This document shows positions 44,434 through 52,084 of a stretch of 54,213 nucleotides of DNA, piece after piece. The position numbers were made by a program, and so were the translations under genes. Position 1 is the first letter of the stretch. Each line of letters starts with the position of its first letter. A model generated the notes under the pieces. That model was not told the DNA's origin. It searched no databases and worked only from the letters and a program-made list of their open reading frames with translations. Source of the DNA: an uncultured Porphyromonadaceae bacterium (lineage in GTDB: Bacteria > Bacteroidota > Bacteroidia > Bacteroidales > Muribaculaceae); NCBI GenBank assembly GCA_947178215.1, contig CAMWXJ010000018.1, positions 1 through 54,213 of the forward strand. Direction: 5' to 3'.

Positions 44434-45564
44434 TTACAGACGACGGGTAAGACGCTCGACCATAGCCGGCTTCCATGAGGCGAATGTGCCGTCGATGATG
44501 TGTCGACGGGCCTCGCCCACGAGCCAGAGATAGAACGCGAGATTGTGTATCGAGGCTATCTGCATGGCGAGCAACTCCTGTGCAATGAACAGATGACGCA
44601 CGTAGGCTCGCGAGTAGGCGTGGTCTACATACGACGTGCCGTTGGGGTCGAGTTCGGTAAAGTCGTCGGCCCACTTCTTGTTGCGCATGTTCATTATGCC
44701 CTCGGAGGTGAACAGCATGCCGTTGCGTCCGTTACGGGTAGGCATCACACAGTCCATCATATCCACGCCGCGATCTATCGCTTCGAGGATGTTCACGGGA
44801 GTGCCAACTCCCATGAGATAACGTGGCTTGTCGGCGGGCAGAATCTCATTGACCACCTCAATCATCTCATACATGACTTCGGTAGGCTCACCTACGGCCA
44901 GGCCGCCTATGGCGTTGCCCTCGGCACCCAGATCGGCCACATGGCGGGCGGCGTCACGGCGCAGGTCGGGAAAACGACAACCCTGCACAATCGGGAAAAA
45001 GGCCTGGCTGTGCCCATAGAGCGGCTGAGTCTCGTTGAAGTGCTTCCAGCCGCGTTCGAGCCAGCGCTTGGTGAGCGCGAGCGACTTGCGGGCATACTCG
45101 CGCTCGGAATCACCGGGAGGGCACTCGTCGAGCGCCATCATTATGTCAGAGCCTATGATGCGCTGGGTGTCGACCACATTTTCGGGGGTGAACATATGGA
45201 GCGAGCCGTCAATGTGACTGCGGAAACGGGCACCCTCTTCCGTAAGCTTGCGGTTGTCGGCGAGAGAGAACACCTGAAAGCCGCCGCTGTCGGTCAATAT
45301 AGGCTTGTCCCAGCCGTTGAAACGGTGCAGGCCGCCGGCGCGGCCTATTATATCCATGCCGGGGCGAAGATACAGATGATATGTGTTGCCCAGAATTATC
45401 TGGGCCTTTATGTCGTCGGCGAGCTCGCGCTGGTGCACTGCCTTGACCGAGCCTACCGTGCCTACGGGCATGAAAATCGGTGTTTCTATCGTACCGTGAT
45501 CTGTGGTGATGAGGCCGGCTCGGGCCGCTGTGCCGGGCGCCGTGTTTTGCAATTGGAAATTCAT
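44434..45564 (-). CDS. tgt: tRNA-guanine transglycosylase (Tgt), zinc cysteines absent
   Basis: A 376-residue enzyme that swaps guanine 34 of GUN-anticodon tRNAs for a queuosine precursor. Catalytic and binding motifs are present: ILGNTYHLYLRPG, LTDSGGFQVFSL, GGLAVGEP, YLMGVGTP and MDCVMPTRNGRNG, which holds the nucleophile aspartate. The usual zinc site CxCxxC...H is not intact: TELDPNGTSYVDHAYSRAY has no cysteines, although the later histidine (ASIHNLAFYL) remains. The start at 45564 was preferred (MNFQLQNTAPGTAA); it lies only 5 bases behind a perfect -7 box. It heads the operon with the LptF/G permease. Confidence 0.94.
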   Translation of the reverse strand: MNFQLQNTAPGTAARAGLITTDHGTIETPIFMPVGTVGSVKAVHQRELADDIKAQIILGNTYHLYLRPGMDIIGRAGGLHRFNGWDKPILTDSGGFQVFSLADNRKLTEEGARFRSHIDGSLHMFTPENVVDTQRIIGSDIMMALDECPPGDSEREYARKSLALTKRWLERGWKHFNETQPLYGHSQAFFPIVQGCRFPDLRRDAARHVADLGAEGNAIGGLAVGEPTEVMYEMIEVVNEILPADKPRYLMGVGTPVNILEAIDRGVDMMDCVMPTRNGRNGMLFTSEGIMNMRNKKWADDFTELDPNGTSYVDHAYSRAYVRHLFIAQELLAMQIASIHNLAFYLWLVGEARRHIIDGTFASWKPAMVERLTRRL

Positions 45565-45569
45565 AACTG

Positions 45570-45577
45570 CAAAGTTA
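45570..45577 (-). promoter_or_regulatory. -7 promoter box of tgt
   Basis: On the reverse strand TAACTTTG matches TAnnTTTG and is followed by CAGTT and then the ATG, implying a leaderless or nearly leaderless message. Confidence 0.5.
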
Positions 45578-45684
45578 CAATTTTTGGAGCATCCGCGAGC
45601 CGCCCTGCGGCCATAATTGTCGATTTTGTTCTTCGTCAACACCTAATTATACTGTTAAAAATGGTGAGCGTAAGGTTTTTTATG

Positions 45685-45692
45685 TAACTTTG
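45685..45692 (+). promoter_or_regulatory. -7 promoter box of the thioredoxin-like lipoprotein gene
   Basis: TAACTTTG matches TAnnTTTG and lies 59 bases before the ATG at 45752. Confidence 0.5.
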
Positions 45693-45751
45693 CAGCGATA
45701 GGCGGCCTTGTGCCGTCGCTGCGTTCATAACAAGGCACTCAATTATATATT

Positions 45752-46225
45752 ATGAAAAAGTATATCAACGGCTTCGCCGCTCTTGCCGCCGTAGCCCTCA
45801 TCTCGCTCCCCGCTTGCTCGGGCAGCTCAAAGGCCTCCGGAGAGCAGGCCGATACTACCGCAGTGGAAGCGGCCGCACAGACCGAAGTTCCTCAGGCCGC
45901 AGGCGCAGTAGTGGAACTCCCCGCCGGCACCGCCAACCTCGATGCCTACAAAGGCAAGCTCACAGTGGTGGATTTCAACGCAATCTGGTGCGGCCCCTGC
46001 CGCAAGTACGGCCCCACTTTCCATGCCGTAGCCGAGAAAATGGCCGACAAGGCCACTTTCATCTCCTGCAATGTCGATTCATGCCCCGACGTGGCAAAGG
46101 AGTATGTAGGTCAGTATATCCCTCAGACTACCGCCATCACCCCCGACGGCCGCAAGTTTGACAAAGTGGGCGAGCTCACCGAAGAGCAGCTCACAGCTTT
46201 CATCGACTCAGTAGCCGCTCTCTGA
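45752..46225 (+). CDS. Thioredoxin-fold lipoprotein
   Basis: A 157-residue protein with a lipoprotein signal (ISLPAC, acylation expected at C22). An Ala/Glu/Thr-rich spacer of about 35 residues follows, then a thioredoxin domain with the active-site motif WCGPC in FNAIWCGPCRKYGP. A second cysteine pair (FISCNVDSCPDV) follows 24 residues later and could form another disulfide. IPQTTAI supplies the cis-proline region. It is most likely a thiol-disulfide reductant anchored in the envelope. It is transcribed alone from its own promoter; a hairpin follows. Confidence 0.88.
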   Translation: MKKYINGFAALAAVALISLPACSGSSKASGEQADTTAVEAAAQTEVPQAAGAVVELPAGTANLDAYKGKLTVVDFNAIWCGPCRKYGPTFHAVAEKMADKATFISCNVDSCPDVAKEYVGQYIPQTTAITPDGRKFDKVGELTEEQLTAFIDSVAAL

Positions 46226-46253
46226 CCGGCTATCAGACATACATATAACTCGA

Positions 46254-46290
46254 CGCCCGGTTGCAAGGGAATTTACCCAGCAACCGGGCG
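46254..46290 (+). terminator. Hairpin after the thioredoxin-like gene
   Basis: An 11-base-pair stem (46254-46264 with 46280-46290) encloses a smaller GGG/CCC stem. There is no T run, so termination is probable but not certain. Confidence 0.5.
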
Positions 46291-46384
46291 CAAAGCATTT
46301 ATAAGCCTGCATCAATACAGAGCCAGTCGGCACCGAAGCTTGAAAAACCATAGACACGGGTGCTGTTTCACCACATTATTTTTG

Positions 46385-46392
46385 TAATTTTG
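46385..46392 (+). promoter_or_regulatory. -7 promoter box of the uronate operon
   Basis: TAATTTTG matches TAnnTTTG and lies 64 bases before the ATG at 46457. No clear -33 element is seen. Confidence 0.45.
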
Positions 46393-46456
46393 TAAACAAT
46401 TCAGTCAATTTTCGCAGTTGACCTGCGGTTTTCTGCGCTTAAATCTATCATTGTTC

Positions 46457-47968
46457 ATGAAATTCACGTCTTCTTCAACTACTCTCACAGACCCGTCGAC
46501 GACTGCCTCACGCTCGGGCGCCATGACCAACTTCCGGTGGGTAGTATGTTCGCTGCTTTTCGCCGCACTCATCATCAACTATCTCGACCGTCAGGTACTG
46601 TCGCTTACATGGAAAGACTTTATCGCTCCCGAGTTCGGCTGGACCGACAAGAACTACGGCATCATCACCGGCACATTCTCGATAGTCTATGCCGTGGCGA
46701 TGCTCTTTGCCGGCAAACTCATTGACTTTGTAGGCACCAAGCGCGGCTTCATCTGGGCAATAGGCATATGGTCGGCCGGCGCCTGCCTCCACGCATTCTG
46801 CGGCATCATCACCGCCGGCCTCAGCACAGGCACATGGACGCTGTCGTTCAACGAGGCCTCGGCACTCATCGAATCGGTAAAATCGGCTTCAAGCGGCGCT
46901 CTTATGGTGACGACTATCAGTGTGTGGCTTTTTGTCGCCGCACGTTGCGTACTCTCAATCGGCGAGTCGGGCAACTTCCCGTGCTCAATCAAGACCGTAG
47001 CCGAATATTTCCCCAAGAAAGACCGCGGCTTCGCCACGGGAGTGTTTAACTCAGGCGCGCAGATAGGCGCGCTGGTAGCGCCGTTCTCAATCCCTATGAT
47101 AGCGCGCAGCTACGGCTGGGAGGCCGCTTTCCTCATCATCGGCGCTCTCGGCTTCCTGTGGATGGGCGTGTGGATTATGATTTACCGCTCGCCGCGCAAC
47201 AACCCGAGAGTCAACGAGGCCGAAATGGCCTATATCGAGCAGGACAGCCACGACCCCGCTCCCGCTGCCACCGACGCCGAACCGCGACAGAAAGTGGGCG
47301 TGCTCCAAGTGTTCGGCTTCCGTCAGACATGGGCCGTGATTTTCGGCCGTCTGCTTCCCGACTCGGTGTGGTGGTTCCTACTTTTCTGGGCACCGGCTTT
47401 CGTGAGCGACGTTCATGGCTATTCCATGGCCACCACCACCGGCATGATGGCTGTCTTTGTCATCTACCTTATCTCGATGCTCTCGCTCGCCGGCAGCTAT
47501 TTGCCCACATTCTTCATTGAGCGCGACAAGCTCAACCCATATGCCGGCCGCATGAAAGCCCTGCTCATCTATGCGATCTTCCCCCTGCTCGGACTATTTG
47601 TAATGCCCCTCGGCAATATCTCGCTCTGGTATCCCGTGATTATCATCGGCATCATCGCCGCAGCTCACCAGAGCTGGAGCGCCAACGTGTATAACGTGGT
47701 GAGCGACATGTTCCCCAAATCGGTAGTTGCCACAGTGACCGGCGCCGCAGGCCTCGCCAGTGGTCTCGGCAGTTTCATGAGCAACACATGCGCCGGACTT
47801 CTCTTCGACTATACCGACATGATCAGCCTTCATTTCCTCGGGTTCGAGGGCAAGCAGGCCGGCTACATGATCATGTTTATATTTGTAGGCACTGCCTATC
47901 TGCTCAGCTGGATAGTGATGAAGCTCCTGCTCCCCCGCTACAAACTCGTTCAACTCCCTAACGAATAA
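46457..47968 (+). CDS. MFS transporter, ExuT-like hexuronate permease
   Basis: About 503 residues with 12 membrane segments. INYLDRQVLSLTWKDFI in the first helix is typical of the anion:cation symporter branch that includes ExuT (glucuronate/galacturonate). G-rich loop motifs such as AGKLIDFVGTKRG and SIGESGNFPCSIKTVAEYFPKKDRGFATGVFNSGAQIGAL follow, the latter being diagnostic of that branch. An extra segment around 100-140 lengthens the loop between helices. The start could also be M at 46523. UxaC follows 26 bases later, which supports hexuronate uptake as its role. Confidence 0.85.
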   Translation: MKFTSSSTTLTDPSTTASRSGAMTNFRWVVCSLLFAALIINYLDRQVLSLTWKDFIAPEFGWTDKNYGIITGTFSIVYAVAMLFAGKLIDFVGTKRGFIWAIGIWSAGACLHAFCGIITAGLSTGTWTLSFNEASALIESVKSASSGALMVTTISVWLFVAARCVLSIGESGNFPCSIKTVAEYFPKKDRGFATGVFNSGAQIGALVAPFSIPMIARSYGWEAAFLIIGALGFLWMGVWIMIYRSPRNNPRVNEAEMAYIEQDSHDPAPAATDAEPRQKVGVLQVFGFRQTWAVIFGRLLPDSVWWFLLFWAPAFVSDVHGYSMATTTGMMAVFVIYLISMLSLAGSYLPTFFIERDKLNPYAGRMKALLIYAIFPLLGLFVMPLGNISLWYPVIIIGIIAAAHQSWSANVYNVVSDMFPKSVVATVTGAAGLASGLGSFMSNTCAGLLFDYTDMISLHFLGFEGKQAGYMIMFIFVGTAYLLSWIVMKLLLPRYKLVQLPNE

Positions 47969-47994
47969 TATCCTATCAAGTAGACCAATATACA

Positions 47995-49395
47995 ATGGAA
48001 TTTCTCGACAAAGACTTTCTGCTTGACTCACCGACGGCACGCCGGCTCTATCATGAGCACGCCGCTAATATGCCGATAATCGACTATCACTGCCACCTTT
48101 CGCCGCGCGAGATAGCCGAGAACCGTCCCTTTACCTCGATAACACAGCTGTGGCTCGGCGGCGACCACTACAAGTGGCGCGCCATGAGAGCCAACGGCAT
48201 AGACGAAAGCCTCGTGACAGGTGAAGCCGACGACAAGGCCAAATTCAAGGCATGGGCAAAGACGGTGCCCTACACTATGCGCAATCCGCTGTATATATGG
48301 ACCCATCTCGAACTGCGCCGGGTGTTTGGCATTGACACCGTGCTCAACGAGGACACCGCCGACGAGATATATGACACATGCAACGCGCGCCTGGCACAGG
48401 GCGACATCACTCCCCGTCGCCTCATGGAGATATTTAATGTGGAGTGTGTGTGCACCACCGACGACCCTGTCGACTCGCTCGAATATCACCGCATGACTGC
48501 CGCCTCAGGCTGCAAGACCAAAGTGATCCCGGCATGGCGCGCCGACAAAGCCCACAACTTCACCGACATGAAGGCGTGGCGAGAATATGTAGGCCGTCTT
48601 GCCGAAGTCTCCGGCTGCACCATAACCGACTATCCCTCGTTCATTCAGAGCCTCCGCGCGCGCCACGATTTCTTTGCCGCAAACGGCTGCGTGATAGCCG
48701 ACATGGGCGTAAGCCGCCTTGTGGCCGAACCGTGCGACGACGCCGAAGCCGACACGCTGTTCGGCAGGGCGCTCGCCGGCAACGACCTCGATGCTCCGGA
48801 AAAGGACAAGCTCGCCACTGCAATCATGCTCGACCTCCTGCGCATGAACGCCGAAAAGGACTGGGCGCAGCAGATACACTTCGGCCCGCTAAGAAATGTC
48901 AACACCCGCGCCGCAAAGACTCTCGGTCCCGACACCGGCTTCGACACTATCGGCGACATGAGGGGAGCCGAGGCGCTCGCCGGATTGCTCGACTGCCTCG
49001 ATCGTGAGGGAAAGCTCGCCCGCACAGTGCTATACAACATCAATCCCGCCGACAACGCCTGGACAGCAGCCATGGCCGGCAACTTCCAGGACGGCTCAAC
49101 TCCGGGCAAGATACAGTTTGGCTCCGCATGGTGGTTCAACGACCACATAAGCGGTATGCGCGAACAGCTCGACGTGCTCAGCTGTCAGGGATTGCTCAGT
49201 CGCTTCGTGGGTATGCTCACCGACTCGCGCTCTTTCCTCTCCTACCCTCGCCACGAACTGTTTCGCCGAGTGCTCTGCTCGGTGATAGGAGCCGACGTGG
49301 AGCGCGGCCTGATACCCGACTCGGAAATGCCCCGTGTAGAGAGCATGATCGAGGACATCTGCCACAACAACGCCAAGGCATATTTCAGGATCTGA
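47995..49395 (+). CDS. uxaC: Glucuronate/galacturonate isomerase
   Basis: A 466-residue TIM-barrel enzyme that converts D-glucuronate to D-fructuronate and D-galacturonate to D-tagaturonate, the first step of uronate breakdown. The metal-binding region IIDYHCHLSPREIAENRPF lies near the start. CTTDDPVDSLEYH, SGCKTKVIPAWRADK, QIHFGPLRN, GSAWWFNDHISGMREQL and MLTDSRSFLSYPRHELFRR are further family blocks. The length is normal. It is paired with the ExuT-like transporter. The later enzymes of the path (UxuA, UxaB and so on) are not in this window. Confidence 0.95.
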   Translation: MEFLDKDFLLDSPTARRLYHEHAANMPIIDYHCHLSPREIAENRPFTSITQLWLGGDHYKWRAMRANGIDESLVTGEADDKAKFKAWAKTVPYTMRNPLYIWTHLELRRVFGIDTVLNEDTADEIYDTCNARLAQGDITPRRLMEIFNVECVCTTDDPVDSLEYHRMTAASGCKTKVIPAWRADKAHNFTDMKAWREYVGRLAEVSGCTITDYPSFIQSLRARHDFFAANGCVIADMGVSRLVAEPCDDAEADTLFGRALAGNDLDAPEKDKLATAIMLDLLRMNAEKDWAQQIHFGPLRNVNTRAAKTLGPDTGFDTIGDMRGAEALAGLLDCLDREGKLARTVLYNINPADNAWTAAMAGNFQDGSTPGKIQFGSAWWFNDHISGMREQLDVLSCQGLLSRFVGMLTDSRSFLSYPRHELFRRVLCSVIGADVERGLIPDSEMPRVESMIEDICHNNAKAYFRI

Positions 49396-49568
49396 CCTCG
49401 CCTTGCAACGCGTCACGCATGCCCCGACATAATCCGTCCGGAACACGGAAATATATCCCCGCTTCCGTAACGAACCGACCACTGCGACAACATACGCTCA
49501 ACTGAATCGACCAACAGCGCCCGGCTCTGCAACACGTCCGGACGCTGCTTGTTAATCAAAATAATATC

Positions 49569-50090
49569 ATGATGAAAGGACAACACCATATAATCACACG
49601 CATATACTATTCGCCATGCGGCACGCTTATACTCGGCTCATACGACGACCGTCTGTGTCTGTGCGACTGGCAGGTCCAACCGCACCATTATCACGTCGAA
49701 AGCCGTCTGTGCCGCATGCTCGGAGCCGAGATTGTCGACAGCACATCGCCGGTCATAGAACTGTCTGTTGCTCAACTTGACGAATATTTCAGCGGCAAGC
49801 GACACGATTTCGACATTCCGCTGCTGTTTGCCGGCACTGATTTCCAGAAAGTGGTATGGAACGCTCTGCTCGACATACCCTACGGCATGACAGTATCTTA
49901 CAGCGAAATGGCACGGCGGATTGGCAGGCCCGAGGCCGTGCGCGCGGTAGCAAACGCCAACGGGGCCAACGCAATATCCATTTTTGCCCCATGCCACCGC
50001 GTAATAGGTAGCGACCGCACACTCACCGGCTACGGAGGCGGACTCGACGCCAAAGAGTATCTCCTTAAGCTTGAAAACTCGCTAATATGA
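49569..50090 (+). CDS. ogt: Methylated-DNA--protein-cysteine methyltransferase (Ogt type)
   Basis: A 173-residue suicide repair protein that takes the alkyl group from O6-alkylguanine onto its own cysteine. The active-site motif is PCHRVIGSD near residue 140. FQKVVWNALLDIPYGMTVSYSEMARRIGRPEAVRAVANANGAN is spread over the helix-turn-helix part, with the arginine finger in AVRAVA. GYGGGLDAKEYLLKLE ends the domain. The length fits Ogt rather than the fused Ada. Two adjacent ATGs (49569, 49572) are possible starts. It lies 173 bases past uxaC; that gap holds a weak ACGGAA/TTCCGT hairpin and no clear promoter. Confidence 0.93.
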   Translation: MMKGQHHIITRIYYSPCGTLILGSYDDRLCLCDWQVQPHHYHVESRLCRMLGAEIVDSTSPVIELSVAQLDEYFSGKRHDFDIPLLFAGTDFQKVVWNALLDIPYGMTVSYSEMARRIGRPEAVRAVANANGANAISIFAPCHRVIGSDRTLTGYGGGLDAKEYLLKLENSLI

Positions 50091-50162
50091 TTTACCAAGA
50101 GGGTGTTTCATAACAATTGTTAAGAATCACCATAACATACAAGGTAATTCACTTTAAAATCA

Positions 50163-50170
50163 TATCTTTG
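50163..50170 (+). promoter_or_regulatory. -7 promoter box of the PH-domain gene
   Basis: TATCTTTG matches TAnnTTTG and ends 4 bases before the ATG at 50175, the shortest spacing in the window. Confidence 0.5.
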
Positions 50171-50174
50171 CCAT

Positions 50175-50594
50175 ATGGATAAAGTTTATAAATCAAAAGT
50201 GGCAAAATGGTATGTGTGTTTTTGCATTGGCATGACCATCGCATTCATTGGCTCGATATACTTATGTTATCAATCGACATGGATTCTTCTGATTGATGTC
50301 GCTTTTGTGGGTATGGCTTTAGTTCTGATGTATGATATGCTTTTGCATACAGATTATACCATCAGCGGTGATAAACTGCATATTCGGTGTGGTTTCCTAT
50401 TCCGAATGGACTTGCCGATTTCCCACATTACGGAGATAACACACAAATCCACAATCCTTTCATCACCGGCATTGTCCGCTAAAAGAATAGGATTAAGATA
50501 TGGGAACAGGAATTGGGTTTATGTTTCGCCAAAGAATCAAGAGGAATTTATATCTGCTTTAAGCACTGTCAATCCCGCAATTCAAGTCAGTTAA
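50175..50594 (+). CDS. Small membrane protein with bacterial PH-like domain
   Basis: A 139-residue protein. Two hydrophobic segments (about 12-30 and 36-55) are followed by a domain of about 75 residues that fits the bacterial PH fold (YTISGDKLHIRCGFLFRMDLPISHITEI, GLRYGNRNWVYVSPKNQEEFI). Such proteins are common and poorly characterised; a membrane-stress role is sometimes proposed. The gene is clearly richer in A and T than its neighbours at all codon positions, unlike the GC-ended codons around it, which suggests recent acquisition. It has its own -7 box and a strong terminator, so it is an independent unit. Confidence 0.78.
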   Translation: MDKVYKSKVAKWYVCFCIGMTIAFIGSIYLCYQSTWILLIDVAFVGMALVLMYDMLLHTDYTISGDKLHIRCGFLFRMDLPISHITEITHKSTILSSPALSAKRIGLRYGNRNWVYVSPKNQEEFISALSTVNPAIQVS

Positions 50595-50624
50595 AGCCTA
50601 TCCGAAAGTCGGATAGGCTTTTTA
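50594..50624 (+). terminator. Intrinsic terminator of the PH-domain gene
   Basis: A stem of about 12 base pairs with a 3-base loop (AAGCCTATCCGA-AAG-TCGGATAGGCTT) is followed by a T run. Confidence 0.9.
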
Positions 50625-50691
50625 TTGATAGTCGATCCGGTCAATAAGTCAGGTGATATTATCTTTGATCACCTGCCGGTGACGTCGACCG

Positions 50692-50749
50692 AAAAAAAGT
50701 GGAGCGGAAAGCTTGGACCGGACTTTCGGCCCGGTTAAGCTTTCCGCTC
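50692..50749 (-). terminator. Intrinsic terminator of nagA
   Basis: A 13-base-pair stem (50702-50714 with 50737-50749) encloses a second ACCGG/CCGGT stem. On the reverse strand a run of seven T (50692-50698) follows. Confidence 0.85.
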
Positions 50750-50786
50750 GCATTTTATCGTTGGTATTGTTTACGGTCGTATGTAA

Positions 50787-51950
50787 TCAGAGAGTGTTAG
50801 TACCCTCGACAAGCTTGCCCATGGCCCATACGGCGCGAAGGTTGAGGTCGCTGTCGAGAATCATTATATCGGCGTCCTTACCCTTTGAGAGCGAACCCTT
50901 GCGGTCATAGACACCCATAATCTTTGAGGGAGTCTCAGAGGCCATGCGGATTGCATCTTCGAGGGGGATGTCGGCACGATGTACCAGCGTACGGATAAGG
51001 CGGTCCATAGTTGCTACCGAACCGGCAAGAGCGGAGTGGTCGGCGAGCTTGCACACGCCGTCTTCGATGATTACGCGCGGGTCGAAAGCTGCGGCGTCTT
51101 CGGCGCATGCACAGGCGAGTGCGTCGGTGATGACACAGGCGCGTTCAGGGCCCTTAATCTTGTAGACGAGTCGGAGAATGGTGGGTGGCACATGGATGCC
51201 GTCGGCCACGACTTCGACTGTCATGTCGTCGATGAGATAGATGCTCTCAACGGTACCCTCATACTTGTACTCGCGGCGCTTGTGGAAACCGGGCATGGCA
51301 TTATAGAAATGGGTAGCGTGACTGTAACCTGCCTCCCAGGCGGCACGGATGTCGTCAAACTCGGCCTGGGTGTGGGCCACAGAAGCAAGGATGCCTTTGC
51401 CTGAGATATATTTGCCAAACTGCATGGCTCCGGGAAGCTCCGGAGCGGCGTCCCAGCGCTTTATACATTTCCACTCCTCCACGATGGGGATATATTCGTT
51501 GGGGTCCGGGTCCTTGATATACTCCGGCATCTGGCCGCCGGCCATCTTCTGGTTGAGGTAATGGCCTTCGAGGTGAAGTCCGAGTATGGGGCTGTCGGGG
51601 TCCTCCATCATGCGGGTGCAGGTGTCGGCAGCGCGGTTTATCATCTCTACCGACGAGCTGGAAAGAGTGGGGAAAATGCTGGTAGTGCCATGCTTCATGT
51701 GGGTGGCTATAGCTGTTTTGAAGGCTTCTTCCGTACCCTCCATGAAGTCACCGCCACCACCGCCGTGGCAATGTATCTCGACGCCGCCGGGTACTACGTA
51801 CATGCCTTTGGCATCAACAAGGTCAGCGCCCACGACAGCGAGGTCGCAGTTGGTTACTTCAAGAATCTTGTTGTCGCGGATAAGGAGCGAACCATCCTTG
51901 AGCCACCCTTGTGGGGTGAGTATCTTGGCGTTTAATATCTGGGTTAACAT
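50787..51950 (-). CDS. nagA: N-acetylglucosamine-6-phosphate deacetylase
   Basis: A 387-residue amidohydrolase that removes acetate from GlcNAc-6-phosphate, giving glucosamine-6-phosphate for glycolysis or cell-wall recycling. The metal motif HCHGGGG (EIHCHGGGGGDF) is near residue 60. HLEGHY carries the metal-binding glutamate, and SVAHTQA and SHATHFYNAM the metal histidines. ADGIHVPP and VITDA (catalytic aspartate) follow, then GSVATMDR and the closing GKDADIMILD. The length is normal. It is leftward and monocistronic, with a -7 box at 51997-52004 and a strong terminator. No nagB lies nearby. Confidence 0.95.
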   Translation of the reverse strand: MLTQILNAKILTPQGWLKDGSLLIRDNKILEVTNCDLAVVGADLVDAKGMYVVPGGVEIHCHGGGGGDFMEGTEEAFKTAIATHMKHGTTSIFPTLSSSSVEMINRAADTCTRMMEDPDSPILGLHLEGHYLNQKMAGGQMPEYIKDPDPNEYIPIVEEWKCIKRWDAAPELPGAMQFGKYISGKGILASVAHTQAEFDDIRAAWEAGYSHATHFYNAMPGFHKRREYKYEGTVESIYLIDDMTVEVVADGIHVPPTILRLVYKIKGPERACVITDALACACAEDAAAFDPRVIIEDGVCKLADHSALAGSVATMDRLIRTLVHRADIPLEDAIRMASETPSKIMGVYDRKGSLSKGKDADIMILDSDLNLRAVWAMGKLVEGTNTL

Positions 51951-51996
51951 GAATGTGATAATATTTTAAGGACAATTATTCAGATAGATTCCTGCA

Positions 51997-52004
51997 CAAA
52001 ATTA
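51997..52004 (-). promoter_or_regulatory. -7 promoter box of nagA
   Basis: On the reverse strand TAATTTTG matches TAnnTTTG and ends 46 bases before the nagA ATG. No good -33 element is seen. Confidence 0.45.
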
Positions 52005-52084
52005 CTCACATATTTTCACTCCGACACATTTTTTAACCTAAATTAGTTCATCGGTCAATAGATATTGTGTCAGAATGAAACGTG

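Noticed and set aside
49445-49470. ACGGAA/TTCCGT hairpin after uxaC as a terminator
   Set aside because: Only six base pairs with a 12-base loop and no T run.
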